Assembly (NCBI RefSeq): GCF_001741865.1
Contig: NZ_CP017147.1
Span: forward strand, 558,001-622,000
Source of the DNA: Bosea vaviloviae
Lineage (GTDB): Bacteria; Pseudomonadota; Alphaproteobacteria; Rhizobiales; Beijerinckiaceae
DNA length: 64,000 bases
Direction of reading: 5' to 3'
Shown piece after piece: positions 53,221 to 63,251 of the stretch. Each line of letters opens with the position of its first letter. Position 1 is the stretch's first letter. The position numbers were made by a program, and so were the translations under genes. The notes beneath the pieces were generated by a model, which worked only from the letters and a program-made list of their open reading frames with translations, searched no databases and was not told where the DNA came from.

Positions 53221-54117
53221 ATGAACCTGAGGCAAATCGAGGCTTTTCGCCTCATCATGCTGCGTGGCTCGATGACGGCGGCCGCGCAGGAATTGCACAC
53301 CTCGCAACCCAGCATCAGCCGCTTGATCGCCGAACTCGAAGCCTCGATCGAGTTGCGGCTGTTCGAGCGCAAGGCCGGCCGCCTGACGCCGACCGACGAG
53401 GGGCTGACCTTCTACCGCGAGGTCGAGCGCAGCTTCCTTGGCCTGGAGAACCTGGCGCAAGCCGCCAAGGACATCCGCTTCTTCGGCACCGGGCGACTGC
53501 GCATCGCGGCGATGCCGGCGGTGGCGCTGGGCTTCGTGCCGCGCTGCATCCGCATCTTCAAGGAGCGCTATCCGAATGTGACGATCTCACTGCAGATGCG
53601 CAGCGAGGCGACGGTGACGCGCTGGTCGTCCTCGCATTACTGCGACATCGGCTTCGTCGCCAACATCGTCGGTTCGCCCTCGATCGAGGTCCGCCATCTC
53701 TACAGCCTGCCGGGCTATTGCGCGCTGCCGCCGGGGCACAGGCTGGCAAGCCGCGAGATCATCGTCCCCGAGGATCTGGAGGGCGAATCCTTCATCTCGC
53801 TGGCGCTGGAGGACGGCGCCCGGGCGCGCGTCGACCGCGTCTTCGAGCGGCTGGGCGTCAAGCGCCAGCTCGCGCTGGAATCCCCCTTCGGAGCGACGAT
53901 CTGCGCGCTTGTCGGGCAGGGCCTCGGTATCGGCATCGTCAACCCGATCGTCGCCGACGACTATCGGCATACCGGGATCACATTCCGCCCGTTCAAGCCC
54001 GCGATCGTCTTCGAGGGCAATGCGCTGTTTCCGACGCATCACCAGGCCAATGTCCTCGTCGACGGCTTCCTGCAGATCGTCCGCGACGAGTTGCGGCAAT
54101 ACGAATTGCCGGAATGA
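53221..54117 (+). CDS. LysR family transcriptional regulator
   Basis: The 298-residue regulator has the winged helix NLRQIEAFRLIMLRGSMTAA; ELHTSQPSISRLIAELEASI and an effector domain of the periplasmic-binding type. It is divergent from the 53.1-45.7 kb operon with 83 bp between starts, and is the likely regulator of that operon. GAGG precedes the ATG at 53221; an in-frame ATG at 53209 is less well placed. Confidence 0.9.
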   Translation: MNLRQIEAFRLIMLRGSMTAAAQELHTSQPSISRLIAELEASIELRLFERKAGRLTPTDEGLTFYREVERSFLGLENLAQAAKDIRFFGTGRLRIAAMPAVALGFVPRCIRIFKERYPNVTISLQMRSEATVTRWSSSHYCDIGFVANIVGSPSIEVRHLYSLPGYCALPPGHRLASREIIVPEDLEGESFISLALEDGARARVDRVFERLGVKRQLALESPFGATICALVGQGLGIGIVNPIVADDYRHTGITFRPFKPAIVFEGNALFPTHHQANVLVDGFLQIVRDELRQYELPE

Positions 54118-54148
54118 CCGCGCGCAGCATGGCGCGGAGCGTCCCAGG

Positions 54149-55093
54149 TCAGGACGCGGGCGAACTCGAGGGCGGCAGGTTCGCAAAACCGGCATCGGCA
54201 TCGCGCGCGAGTTCGGCAATCGCCATGCGGACCTTGTCGGCGAGCTCCAGCGCCAGCGCCGAGCGCAAGCGCCCGGTCGCCCAGACCACGCCGATATCGT
54301 ATTTCAACGCCGGCGCGAAAGGGCGCACGACGATACCGCGTCCGTCGTACTCGGCCGCTGTGAACGGATCGACGATCGAGAGCCCCGCACCGGCCGCCAC
54401 CAGCGAACACGCGATCATCGACAGAGGCGTCTCGACCCGCGTCAAGCGGGTCACACCCGCGGTCGCGAATATCGCGTCGATCCGATAGCGCGTCTGTGTC
54501 GATTGTTCGAGCGAGACGAAGGGCTCGTCGACGAAGTCCAGCGGCTCCAGCACAGCCTTTGCCGCCAGCCTGTGACCCGCCGGAATGACCGCCACGCTCT
54601 GCACCAGCGGCAGCCATTCGACGTCGATATTGGGGAAGTCGAGCGGCCCCTGTGCGAAGCCGACATCGCAGAAACCGCTCGCGACCCACTCGACGACCTG
54701 CGACGAAATACTGCCATAGATGGATAGCTCGATCTCGGGTTTTTCCTTGAGGAAAGCGCCGACGATATGCTGCAGGAATCCGACATTGAAGGTCGGCAGC
54801 GCCGCGATCCGTAGCCGCCCGGAGCGGCCTTCGCGCAGATTCTTCGCCGCGCTCTCGATACGCTCCAGGCCGACGAACTGGCGCTCGACCTCGCGATAGA
54901 GCGAGAGCGCCTCATTGGTCGGGACCAGGCGCGTGCCGCGCCGCTCGAACAGACGCAGGCCAAGCGCGTATTGCAGATCATGGATCAACCGCGTCACCGC
55001 CGGTTGGGTGATGTGGAGCGCTCGCGCCGCCGCGGTCACGCCGCCCGTGACGATCACAGTGCGGAAAGCCTCGATCTGGCGCGGATTTAGCAT
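54149..55093 (-). CDS. LysR family transcriptional regulator
   Basis: The 314-residue protein has the DNA-binding helix LNPRQIEAFRTVIVTGGVTA; ALHITQPAVTRLIHDLQYAL. It is similar to the regulator at 53221 over the whole N-terminal part, so the two may be paralogs. It is divergent from the ABC/flavoenzyme operon beginning at 55216 and likely controls it. The ATG at 55093 is chosen because homology starts there; the longer frame from 55198 is not protein-like. Confidence 0.9.
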   Translation of the reverse strand: MLNPRQIEAFRTVIVTGGVTAAARALHITQPAVTRLIHDLQYALGLRLFERRGTRLVPTNEALSLYREVERQFVGLERIESAAKNLREGRSGRLRIAALPTFNVGFLQHIVGAFLKEKPEIELSIYGSISSQVVEWVASGFCDVGFAQGPLDFPNIDVEWLPLVQSVAVIPAGHRLAAKAVLEPLDFVDEPFVSLEQSTQTRYRIDAIFATAGVTRLTRVETPLSMIACSLVAAGAGLSIVDPFTAAEYDGRGIVVRPFAPALKYDIGVVWATGRLRSALALELADKVRMAIAELARDADAGFANLPPSSSPAS

Positions 55094-55215
55094 GTGATGA
55101 CCTTGCTCTCCGCAAACCATAACATTTCGGCATGGATTGAACGAATCATTCGATTTGACCAAGTCGAAACTGTCGCAGACCCTTTCGCCATCACTCAAAA
55201 AATGAGGAGGGGTCT

Positions 55216-56253
55216 ATGAAATTCGCTTGGGTAGGACTGTTGATGACCACCACGGCGCTCGCCACGTCCGGCGCGGCCTTGGCGCAGCAGAAGACAATGT
55301 TCGTCGCCGGCTATGGCGGCTCCTATGAGCAGACGATGCGCAAGGAGGTCATTCCGGCCTTCGAGAAACAGGCCAACGTCAAGATCGAATACGTCGCCGG
55401 CAACTCCACCGATACGCTGGCCAAGCTGCAGGCCCAGAAGGGCAACCAGCAGATCGACGTCGCCATCGTCGATGACGGCCCGGCCTATCAGGCTGTGGCG
55501 CTCGGCTTCTGCGGCACGCTGACCGACGGCCCCGTCTACAAGGACGTCGCGCCGGTGATGAAGTTCAAGTCGAACAAGGGCGTGGGGCTCGGCCTCGTCG
55601 GCACCGGCCTGTTCTACAACAAGAAGATTTTCGACGAGAACAAATGGCCGGCGCCCACCTCCTGGAACGATCTCAAGGCCAAGACCTACGGCAAGAAGAT
55701 CGTCGTACCGCCGATCAACAACACCTACGGCCTGCACGCCCTCATCGCCTTCGCGCAGCTCGGTGGCGGCGGCGAGAGCAATATCGAGGCCGGCTTCAAG
55801 GCCTTCAAGGACGAGATCAACCCGAACATCGTCGCCTATGAGCCCTCGCCGGCGAAGATGACCGAGCTCTTCCAGAACGGGCAGGCCGTGCTCGGCGTCT
55901 GGGGTTCGGGCCGCGTCAAGGCCTTCGCCGACACCGGCTTCCCGGTCGAGTTCGTCTATCCCAAGGAAGGCGGCTATGCGCTCGGCGTTGCCGCCTGCCC
56001 GATCGAGGGCTCCAAGAACGCGGCCGAGGCCAACGCCTTCATCCAGTTCATGCTCTCGCCGCCGATCCAGAAGGTGATGGCGACCGGAGCCGGCTTCGGC
56101 CCGGCCAACACCACGGTGACGTTGACGACCGCGGAGCAGAAGGGCCTGCCCTATGGCGAGGACGTGAAGAAGCTCAAGGCGGTCGACTGGGACATCGCCA
56201 ACGCCAAGCGCGAGGAGTGGACCAAGCGCTGGAACCGCGAGGTTGAGCGGTAA
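55216..56253 (+). CDS. PotF/PotD-like ABC transporter substrate-binding protein
   Basis: The 345-residue exported protein has a signal peptide ending ALAQQK (about residue 24) and the spermidine/putrescine-type fold: FVAGYGGSYEQTMRKEVIPA, YVAGNSTDTLAKLQAQKGNQ, VAIVDDGPAYQAVALGFC. It is the first gene of the operon with an ATPase and two permeases. Relatives carry polyamines, opines and other cationic or amino-carboxyl compounds. GAGGAGGGG precedes the ATG. Confidence 0.92.
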   Translation: MKFAWVGLLMTTTALATSGAALAQQKTMFVAGYGGSYEQTMRKEVIPAFEKQANVKIEYVAGNSTDTLAKLQAQKGNQQIDVAIVDDGPAYQAVALGFCGTLTDGPVYKDVAPVMKFKSNKGVGLGLVGTGLFYNKKIFDENKWPAPTSWNDLKAKTYGKKIVVPPINNTYGLHALIAFAQLGGGGESNIEAGFKAFKDEINPNIVAYEPSPAKMTELFQNGQAVLGVWGSGRVKAFADTGFPVEFVYPKEGGYALGVAACPIEGSKNAAEANAFIQFMLSPPIQKVMATGAGFGPANTTVTLTTAEQKGLPYGEDVKKLKAVDWDIANAKREEWTKRWNREVER

Positions 56254-56430
56254 GCCACGAAGCCGTCATTCTCGGGTGCCGCCCTCGGGTCCGATCTTCG
56301 ATCGGCCCAAGGACAAACTCCGCGGCGACCCGAGAATCTCGTGACATGGGCATTCGCCCAAACCGCACGAGATGGTCGGGGCAGGCCCGACCATGACGCC
56401 CGCGCTCAAGAAAAAAGCGATTCAAAACAC

Positions 56431-57486
56431 ATGTCGCATCTCGTTCTCGAAGGGCTGGGCAAGTCCTACGGCAGCGCCGTCGCCGTCGAAGGGCTCGACC
56501 TTTCGGTCGAGCGCGGAGAGTTCGTCTCGCTGCTCGGCCCCTCCGGCTGCGGCAAGACCACGACCTTGCAGATGATCGCCGGCTTCGTGTCCGTCGACCG
56601 GGGCCGCATCCTGCTCGATGGCGGCGATCTCGTCGCCGTGCCGCCCAATAAGCGCGGGCTCGGCATCGTCTTCCAGAGCTATGCGCTGTTCCCGCATATG
56701 ACGGTGGCGCAGAATATCGCCTTCGGGCTCGAGATGCGCGGGATCGACAAGGCCGAGCGCGAGGCGCGCACGCTGGAGGCGATGGCGCTGGTCGGGCTGA
56801 AGGGCTTCGCCGATCGCTACCCAAGGCGCATGTCGGGCGGGCAGCAGCAGCGCGTCGCACTCGCCCGCGCGCTTGTGATCAAGCCGGCCCTGCTCCTGCT
56901 CGACGAGCCCCTCTCCAATCTCGACGCCAAGCTGCGCGAGGAGATGCAGAGCGAGTTGCGCCAGATCCAGCGCTCGATCGGTACGACGACGATCCTCGTC
57001 ACCCATGACCAGCACGAGGCGATGGCATTGTCGGATCGGATCGTGCTGATGAACCAGGGCCGCGTCGAGCAGATCGGCGCGCCCGACGCCGTCTACGGCA
57101 AGCCTGCCAGCACCTTCGTTGCGAGCTTCCTCGGTAAGACCAACGTGCTGCGCGGCACGGGCGACGGCAGCGGCGCGGTCAGCATCGGCGCCTTCTCGCT
57201 GCCGATCGCAGGCGCAGGCGCAGGCCCGGTCCAGCTCGCGGTCCGGCCGGAGCGGCTCAGCCTGGCCGCGGCAGGCACGCCCGGTTTCGAGGCACGCGTC
57301 ACAAGCCGCGTCTTCCAGGGCGCGCATTGGCTGCTGACGGCCGACAGCACAGCTGGCCCACTCATCCTGATGCGCCATAATGACGGCCACACCGTCCCGG
57401 CCGAGGGCGAGGCCGTGAGGCTGAGCTTCACTACCTCGGACGCCGCGCTGCTTGCGGCAGGGGATGCGGCGGGGGACGCGCGATGA
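56431..57486 (+). CDS. PotA-like ABC transporter ATP-binding protein
   Basis: The 351-residue ATPase has Walker A GPSGCGKTT, signature MSGGQQQRVALARALVIKP, Walker [20 protein letters not shown] and H-loop LVTHDQHEAM. A C-terminal TOBE domain (VQLAVRPERLSLA) follows. It drives import with the permeases at 57483 and 58363. The ATG at 56431 is used because homology starts there. Its stop overlaps the next start. Confidence 0.92.
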   Translation: MSHLVLEGLGKSYGSAVAVEGLDLSVERGEFVSLLGPSGCGKTTTLQMIAGFVSVDRGRILLDGGDLVAVPPNKRGLGIVFQSYALFPHMTVAQNIAFGLEMRGIDKAEREARTLEAMALVGLKGFADRYPRRMSGGQQQRVALARALVIKPALLLLDEPLSNLDAKLREEMQSELRQIQRSIGTTTILVTHDQHEAMALSDRIVLMNQGRVEQIGAPDAVYGKPASTFVASFLGKTNVLRGTGDGSGAVSIGAFSLPIAGAGAGPVQLAVRPERLSLAAAGTPGFEARVTSRVFQGAHWLLTADSTAGPLILMRHNDGHTVPAEGEAVRLSFTTSDAALLAAGDAAGDAR

Positions 57487-58349
57487 ATCGCGCCCTCTCG
57501 CAACGCGCCACGCCCTATTGGCTGACGGGACCGGCCCTGCTCGTCTTCCTCGGCCTCGTCGTCATTCCGCTAGCGATGACCGTGCTGCTCTCCTTCTACG
57601 ACTGGGGCCAGTACAAGGGCATCGTGCCGGAGTTCACGCTGAAGAACTTCCACGAGATCTTCACGGATTCCTATTTCTTCGAGATCTTCCTGCGCACCTT
57701 CCGGATCGCCATCCTGGTCACGCTGGCGACCATGCTCATCGGCGTGCCCGAGGCCTATATCCTCAACCGAATGGCCCCCGCCTGGCGCAGCGCCTTCCTG
57801 CTCGTCGTCATCGGCCCGCTGCTGGTCTCAGTCGTCGCGCGCACGCTCGGCTGGGCCCTGCTGCTCGGCTCGACCGGGCTGGTGAACCAGGGGCTGATCG
57901 GGCTCGGCCTGATCAAGGAGCCGCTCGCCTTCATGTTCACCGAGACCGGCGTGATCGTCGTGCTGGTCCATGTGCTGATCCCCTTCATGATCCTCGCCGT
58001 CTGGGCCTCGCTGCAGCGGCTCGACCCGCAGATCGAGAACGCCGCGCTCTCGCTCGGTGCGAGCCGGATCACGATCTGGCGGCGCGTGATCCTGCCGCAG
58101 ATCGTGCCGGGCATGCTGTCTGGCGCCATCATCGTCTTCTCGCTGGCGGCGAGCGCCTTCGCCTCGCCCGCGATCATCGGCGGCCGCCGGCTCAAGGTCG
58201 CAGCCACGCTCGCCTATGACGAGTTCCTGAACACACTGAACTGGCCGCTCGGCGCGGCCGTCGCCGTGCTGCTGCTCGCCGCCCTCGTCGCCATCACCGT
58301 CGGCTCCAACCGGCTGATCGAACGCCGCTATGCACAGGTGTTCGAATGA
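57483..58349 (+). CDS. PotB-like ABC transporter permease
   Basis: The 288-residue inner-membrane permease has six helices, including LVFLGLVVIPLAMTVLLSFY, and the coupling loop ENAALSLGASRITIWRRVIL. The ATG overlaps the ATPase stop (ATGA). It should form the channel with the PotC-like protein. Confidence 0.92.
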   Translation: MNRALSQRATPYWLTGPALLVFLGLVVIPLAMTVLLSFYDWGQYKGIVPEFTLKNFHEIFTDSYFFEIFLRTFRIAILVTLATMLIGVPEAYILNRMAPAWRSAFLLVVIGPLLVSVVARTLGWALLLGSTGLVNQGLIGLGLIKEPLAFMFTETGVIVVLVHVLIPFMILAVWASLQRLDPQIENAALSLGASRITIWRRVILPQIVPGMLSGAIIVFSLAASAFASPAIIGGRRLKVAATLAYDEFLNTLNWPLGAAVAVLLLAALVAITVGSNRLIERRYAQVFE

Positions 58350-58362
58350 GCAGGATCTTCAA

Positions 58363-59163
58363 ATGAGGAAGAACGGCCCGCTCGCGCTCTGCTTCCATGC
58401 GCTCTTCGTCATCTTCATGCTGGCGCCGCTGCTGATCGTCTGCGTCGTCGCCTTCACGCCGGAGGGCTATCTCTCGCTGCCGACGCGCGGCCCGAGCCTG
58501 CGCTGGTTCAAGGCTATCTTCGACTATCCCGAATTCATCCGCGCCTTCCGCGACTCGCTCTGGCTCGCGGCCCTGTCCTCGACGGTCGCGATCATGCTTG
58601 CCGTGCCCGCCGCGCTCGCCATCGCCCGCCACCGCTTTCCCGGGCGCGAGGCTCTGACCACGCTGTTCATGTCGCCCTTGATGGTGCCCCATGTCGTGCT
58701 CGGCATCGCCTTCCTGCGCTTCTTCACGCAGATCGGGCTGTCCGGCACCTTCCTCGGGCTGGTGCTGAGCCACATCATCGTGGTGCTGCCCTTCGCGCTC
58801 AGGCTCGTGCTCGCCGCCTCCTACGGCATCGACCAGCGCATCGAGCATGCGGCGGTCTCGCTCGGCGCCGGCCATGCCACGGTGTTCCGCAGGGTGACGC
58901 TGCCCTTGATCCTGCCCGGCGTGGTCTCGGGCTGGCTGCTGGCCGCGATCAACTCCTTCGACGAGGTGACGATGACCGTCTTCATCGCTTCGCCCGCAAC
59001 CGTGACCTTGCCCGTCCGGATGTTCCTCTACATCCAGGACAATATCGATCCTCTCATCGCAGCCGTCTCGGCCTGCCTGATCGCCCTCACCGCCGGTCTC
59101 CTGATCGCGCTCGACCGGCTTTTCGGGCTCGACCGGCTGTTCGTCGGAACCGGAAAAGGCTGA
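58363..59163 (+). CDS. PotC-like ABC transporter permease
   Basis: The 266-residue permease begins LALCFHALFVIFMLAPLLIV and has EHAAVSLGAGHATVFRRVTL as coupling loop. It follows the PotB-like gene by 13 bp. Together with 55216, 56431 and 57483 it makes a complete importer. Confidence 0.92.
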   Translation: MRKNGPLALCFHALFVIFMLAPLLIVCVVAFTPEGYLSLPTRGPSLRWFKAIFDYPEFIRAFRDSLWLAALSSTVAIMLAVPAALAIARHRFPGREALTTLFMSPLMVPHVVLGIAFLRFFTQIGLSGTFLGLVLSHIIVVLPFALRLVLAASYGIDQRIEHAAVSLGAGHATVFRRVTLPLILPGVVSGWLLAAINSFDEVTMTVFIASPATVTLPVRMFLYIQDNIDPLIAAVSACLIALTAGLLIALDRLFGLDRLFVGTGKG

Positions 59164-59192
59164 AGCAGCGTGTCGTCCAAGAGCACTCGTCC

Positions 59193-60305
59193 ATGAGCAA
59201 TCACACGGAACCTGACGTCGTCGTCATCGGCGGCGGCGTGGTCGGCGGCGCGATCGCGCTGGGGCTCGCCCGCAGCGGCGCGCGCGTCACCATGCTCGAC
59301 GAAGGCGACGCGGCGTTTCGGGCCTCGCGCGGCAATTTCGCGCTGGTCTGGGTGCAGTCGAAAGGCTTCGGCATGCCGGAATACGCGATGTGGTCGCGCC
59401 GTTCGGCCGATGACTGGCACGGGCTTGCGACGATCCTCGGTGAAGAGACCGGTATCGACGTCGCCCACAGCCAACCCGGCGGCTTCATGCTCTGCCTGTC
59501 ACAGGACGAGCTCGGGAAGCGCGTCGATGCGATGCATCGCCTGCACAATCAGACGACGCTGACCGACTTCCCCTATGAAGTCCTCGACCACGCCGAGACG
59601 AAACGGCGTCTGCCCGATATCGGCAAGGATGTGGTCGGCGCGATCTACTCCCCGCTCGACGGCCATGTGAACTCGCTCAAGCTGTTCAGGGCGTTGCGCG
59701 AGGCGACGACGCGTCGCGGCGTCGATTACCGGCCCAACTGCCCGGTCGAGAGCATCACGCCGCGCGATGGCGGCTTCCGCATCAATGGGCCCTGGGGCGA
59801 GATCGCCACGGCCAAGGTCGTGCTCGCAGCCGGGCTCGGCAATGCCCGGCTCGCGCCCATGGTCGGCCTCGACGCGCCGGTGAAGCCGAGCAAGGGCCAG
59901 ATCATCGTCACCGAGAAGACCGCGCCCTTCCTGCACAACCCGATGGTGACGGTCCGCCAGACCGATGAGGGCGGCGTCATGATCGGCGACAGCCAGGAGG
60001 ATCGCGGCTTCGACACCGTCGTCGGCCAGCCGATTCTCTCGGTCATGGCCGAGCGCGCAGTCAGGATGTTCCCGCGCCTCGCCGGACTCAACGTGGTCAG
60101 GACCTGGTCGGCGCTGCGCGTGATGAGCCCTGACGGCTTCCCGATCTACGACCAGTCGCTGAGCTGCCCGGGCGCCTTCGTCGTCACCTGCCATTCCGGC
60201 GTGACGCTGGCCGCCAACCATGTCCTGACGCTTGCCCCCGCCATTCTCTCCGGCGTGCTGCCGGATGCGGTCGCCAGCTTTTCCGCACGGAGGTTCCATG
60301 TTTAG
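59193..60305 (+). CDS. DadA/HcnC-like FAD-dependent oxidoreductase subunit
   Basis: The 370-residue flavoprotein has VVVIGGGVVGGAIALGLARS at its start and a C-terminal PGAFVVTCHSGVTLAANHV. It corresponds to the beta (DAO-type) subunit of HcnABC, opine dehydrogenase and D-hydroxyproline dehydrogenase-like complexes, oxidising a C-N bond of an amino-acid derivative. It is followed by the [2Fe-2S] subunit (overlap) and the large flavin subunit, the standard order of such complexes. Confidence 0.88.
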   Translation: MSNHTEPDVVVIGGGVVGGAIALGLARSGARVTMLDEGDAAFRASRGNFALVWVQSKGFGMPEYAMWSRRSADDWHGLATILGEETGIDVAHSQPGGFMLCLSQDELGKRVDAMHRLHNQTTLTDFPYEVLDHAETKRRLPDIGKDVVGAIYSPLDGHVNSLKLFRALREATTRRGVDYRPNCPVESITPRDGGFRINGPWGEIATAKVVLAAGLGNARLAPMVGLDAPVKPSKGQIIVTEKTAPFLHNPMVTVRQTDEGGVMIGDSQEDRGFDTVVGQPILSVMAERAVRMFPRLAGLNVVRTWSALRVMSPDGFPIYDQSLSCPGAFVVTCHSGVTLAANHVLTLAPAILSGVLPDAVASFSARRFHV

Positions 60306-60642
60306 GCCCATGTCTGAAACAAGGACGGATCGTGACGCCAAGACTGGCCGCGGTGCCCATAGCGCCGCCACGCTCAGCTTCAGCTTCGACGGCCGCCGGC
60401 TGATTGGCCGCGACGGCGACACGGTCGCGGCCTCCCTGCTGGCGAACGGTGTCACAGTCTGCCGCGAGACCCCTGTCTCCGGCGCGCCGCGCGCGCCCTA
60501 TTGCCTGATGGGCGTCTGCTTCGAATGCCTCGTGGTCATCGACGGCGTCGGCAATCGCCAGGGCTGCATGGTGCCGCTGCGCGACGGCATGACGATCGAA
60601 ACCCAGCATGGCCGGCGTCAGCCCGAGGAGACGCAAGGATGA
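60298..60642 (+). CDS. [2Fe-2S] subunit of a flavoprotein dehydrogenase (HcnA-like)
   Basis: The 114-residue ferredoxin-like protein holds the plant-type cluster motif APYCLMGVCFECLVVIDG with the fourth Cys in RQGCMVPL. The N-terminus lies on the preceding gene (ATG 60298 before its TAG); GGAGG at 60290-60294 supports that start. It relays electrons from the flavin subunits to an acceptor. Confidence 0.88.
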   Translation: MFRPMSETRTDRDAKTGRGAHSAATLSFSFDGRRLIGRDGDTVAASLLANGVTVCRETPVSGAPRAPYCLMGVCFECLVVIDGVGNRQGCMVPLRDGMTIETQHGRRQPEETQG

Positions 60643-62096
60643 AGCCCCTCACAGACATCGACCAGCTCGCCGAGCATTACGACCTCGCCATCGTCGGCGC
60701 AGGTCCGGCCGGCCTCTCGGCCGCGGCACGCGCGAGCGAGCTCGGCCTTGCCGTGCTGCTCGTCGACGAGAACCCGGCGCCGGGCGGCCAGATCTACCGT
60801 TCGATCACGACGACGCCGGTCTCCGACCGCGCCGTGCTCGGCGCGGATTACTGGCGCGGCCGGGACATCGTCGCCCGCCTCAAACGTTCGGCAGCCGCCT
60901 ATGCCGCGCGCTGCACCGTCTGGTCGATCGCCCCCGACGTGGAGTCGGATGCATCGCCCTTCGAAATCGGCCTTTCGCTCGATGGCCGCGCCCGGCTGAT
61001 CAGCGCCGGGCAGGTCATTCTGGCGACCGGCGCGCAAGAGCGGCCCTTCCCGATCCCGGGCTGGACCTTGCCCGGCGTGATGACCGCGGGCGCGGCGCAG
61101 ATCGCGCTGAAGAGCTCGGCGATCGTCCCCAAGGGCCGCACCGTGATCGCCGGCTGCGGGCCGCTGCTCTATCTCCTGGCGGGTCAGCTCGCCGCTGCCG
61201 GCGCCGAGATCGTCGCCGTCCTCGACACCACGCCCCGGCGCAACTGGCGCGCCGCGCTCGCGGCGCTGCCCGACTTCCTGCGTTCGCCCTATCTCGCCAA
61301 GGGGCTCAAGCTGATGGCCAAGGCTCGCCGCAGCCTGCGCTTCCTTGGTGGCGTCACCAGCCTCGCAGTCGAAGGCTCGGATCGGCTCTCCGCCATCCGC
61401 TTCGAGCGCGGCGGCGCCTCCGAGAGCCTCGCCTGCGACACGCTCCTGCTGCATCAGGGCGTCATCCCGAGCGTCAATCTCTCCAATGCCGCCGGCTGCG
61501 CGCATGATTTCGATCCGGTCCAGCATTGCTGGGTGCCGCAGCTCGACGACTGGTTCGCCTCTTCCGTCCCAGGCATCGCGATCGCGGGCGACGGTGCCGG
61601 CATCGGCGGGGCCGAGAGCGCGGCGCTGCGCGGCGAGGTCGCCGCGCTCGACACGGCCAGGCGGCTTGGCCGGATCACCATCCCGGAGCGCGACGATCAG
61701 GCGGCGCCTATCCGAGCGGCGCTCGGGCGCACGCTGCGCGGCCGCCGCTTTCTCGATTTGCTCTACAAGCCGGCCGCACAATTCCTCGCACCCATCGTGG
61801 ACGACACCATCATCTGCCGTTGCGAGGAGGTCACGGCCGGGCAGGTGCGCGATGCCGCTAAACGGCTTGGCGTCACCGGCCCCAACCAGATGAAGGCTTT
61901 TCTGCGTTGCGGCATGGGTCCCTGCCAGGGGCGGCTGTGCGGGCCGACCGTCGTCGAGCTGATCGCAGAGGCGCGCGGCACGACTCCCGCCGAGGTCGGT
62001 TATTACCGCCTGCGCCCGCCGGTGAAGCCGGTGACGCTGGCCGAGCTCGCCTCGCTGCCGCAGAGCGAGGCCGCCGTCAAAGCGGTGGTTCGGTGA
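60639..62096 (+). CDS. HcnB-like NAD/FAD-binding subunit with BFD-type Fe-S domain
   Basis: The 485-residue protein has the FAD motif LAIVGAGPAGLSAAARASEL and a second nucleotide fold (VIAGCGPLLYLLAGQLAAAG). A C-terminal BFD-like cluster follows, with cysteines in IICRCEEVTAGQ and CGMGPCQGRLCG. It is the alpha subunit of the HcnABC/opine dehydrogenase type. ATG 60639 overlaps the stop of the [2Fe-2S] gene. Confidence 0.9.
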   Translation: MKPLTDIDQLAEHYDLAIVGAGPAGLSAAARASELGLAVLLVDENPAPGGQIYRSITTTPVSDRAVLGADYWRGRDIVARLKRSAAAYAARCTVWSIAPDVESDASPFEIGLSLDGRARLISAGQVILATGAQERPFPIPGWTLPGVMTAGAAQIALKSSAIVPKGRTVIAGCGPLLYLLAGQLAAAGAEIVAVLDTTPRRNWRAALAALPDFLRSPYLAKGLKLMAKARRSLRFLGGVTSLAVEGSDRLSAIRFERGGASESLACDTLLLHQGVIPSVNLSNAAGCAHDFDPVQHCWVPQLDDWFASSVPGIAIAGDGAGIGGAESAALRGEVAALDTARRLGRITIPERDDQAAPIRAALGRTLRGRRFLDLLYKPAAQFLAPIVDDTIICRCEEVTAGQVRDAAKRLGVTGPNQMKAFLRCGMGPCQGRLCGPTVVELIAEARGTTPAEVGYYRLRPPVKPVTLAELASLPQSEAAVKAVVR

Positions 62097-63226
62097 GCGC
62101 AGAGCGCCGCAGCGCCGATGTCATCGTCATCGGCGGCGGCATCCATGGCTGCTCGACCGCGCTGCACTGTGCCTTGCGCGGCTTCTCGGTCATCCTGATC
62201 GAGAAGGACCATGCCGGCCGCCATGCTTCTGGCGTCAATGCCGGCGGCGTGCGCCAGCTCGCGCGCCATGTCGCGGAAATACCGCTCTCCAACACCTCGA
62301 TGGCGATCTGGCATGGCATCGCCGCGCTCATCGACGATGATTGCGGCTTCACCTCGGACGGCCAGGTGCTGGTCGCGGAAAACGACGCCGATCTCGCCGG
62401 TTGCCGCGCCCGCGTCGAGGATCTCAACCTGCGCGGTTTCCATCATGAGGAAATGATCGACGCCAGGGAGCTGCGCGAGATCGTCCCAGCCGTCTCCGAG
62501 ACCTGCCCCGGCGGCGTGATCTCGCGCCGCGACGGCGCCGCCATTCCGCTGCGCGCGACGCAGGCCTTCAAGCGCAAGGCCGCCGAAATGGGGGCGACGA
62601 TCCGCGAGGGAGTGAAGGTCACGAAGGTCGAGCGCGACGGCGCAAACTGGCGCGTCGTCACCGATGCCGGTGATTTCCTCAGCCCCCGCATCGTCAACGC
62701 CGCCGGCGCCTGGGCCGACCGCATCGCCGCTGATCTCGGTGAGCCCGTGCCGCTGGAGGTGATCGCACCGATGCTGATGATCACCGCGCCGATGCCGGCC
62801 TTCATCAAGCCGGTCGTCATCCTGCGCGGCCGAAAGCTCTCCTTCAAGCAATTCGGCAACGGCACCGTCCTGATCGGCGGCGGCTATCTCGGCCGCGCCA
62901 TCCGCGACGAGAACAGGACGATCCTCGACTGGGGCAAGCTCGCGACCAACGCGAAGACGGTCTGGGATCTGTTCCCGATCATGCGCGGGGCGCCGATCCT
63001 GCGCGCCTGGGCTGGAATCGAGGCGCGTATGCCCGACGATCTGCCCTGCTTCGGCCCAAGCGCCAGGCATGAGGGCGTCTATCACCAGTTCGGCTTCTCC
63101 GCTCATGGCTTCCAGCTCGGGCCGGGCGCCGGCGCCGTGATGGCCGAGATCATCGCGACCGGCCACAGCAACGTGCCCATCGACGGGCTCGACATCGCCC
63201 GATTCACAGCCTCAGCCGTGCACTAA
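62093..63226 (+). CDS. FAD-dependent oxidase (sarcosine oxidase beta/DAO type)
   Basis: The 377-residue flavoprotein begins ADVIVIGGGIHGCSTALHCA and has SGVNAGGVRQLARHVAEIPL and the C-terminal HQFGFSAHGFQLGPGAGAV. It oxidises an amine or imino acid. GTG at 62093 overlaps the stop of the preceding gene. It is a second DAO-type protein in the same operon, so two successive C-N oxidations are possible. Confidence 0.88.
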   Translation: MSAERRSADVIVIGGGIHGCSTALHCALRGFSVILIEKDHAGRHASGVNAGGVRQLARHVAEIPLSNTSMAIWHGIAALIDDDCGFTSDGQVLVAENDADLAGCRARVEDLNLRGFHHEEMIDARELREIVPAVSETCPGGVISRRDGAAIPLRATQAFKRKAAEMGATIREGVKVTKVERDGANWRVVTDAGDFLSPRIVNAAGAWADRIAADLGEPVPLEVIAPMLMITAPMPAFIKPVVILRGRKLSFKQFGNGTVLIGGGYLGRAIRDENRTILDWGKLATNAKTVWDLFPIMRGAPILRAWAGIEARMPDDLPCFGPSARHEGVYHQFGFSAHGFQLGPGAGAVMAEIIATGHSNVPIDGLDIARFTASAVH

Positions 63227-63251
63227 CCTCTTTTCAACCAGGAGAAAAACC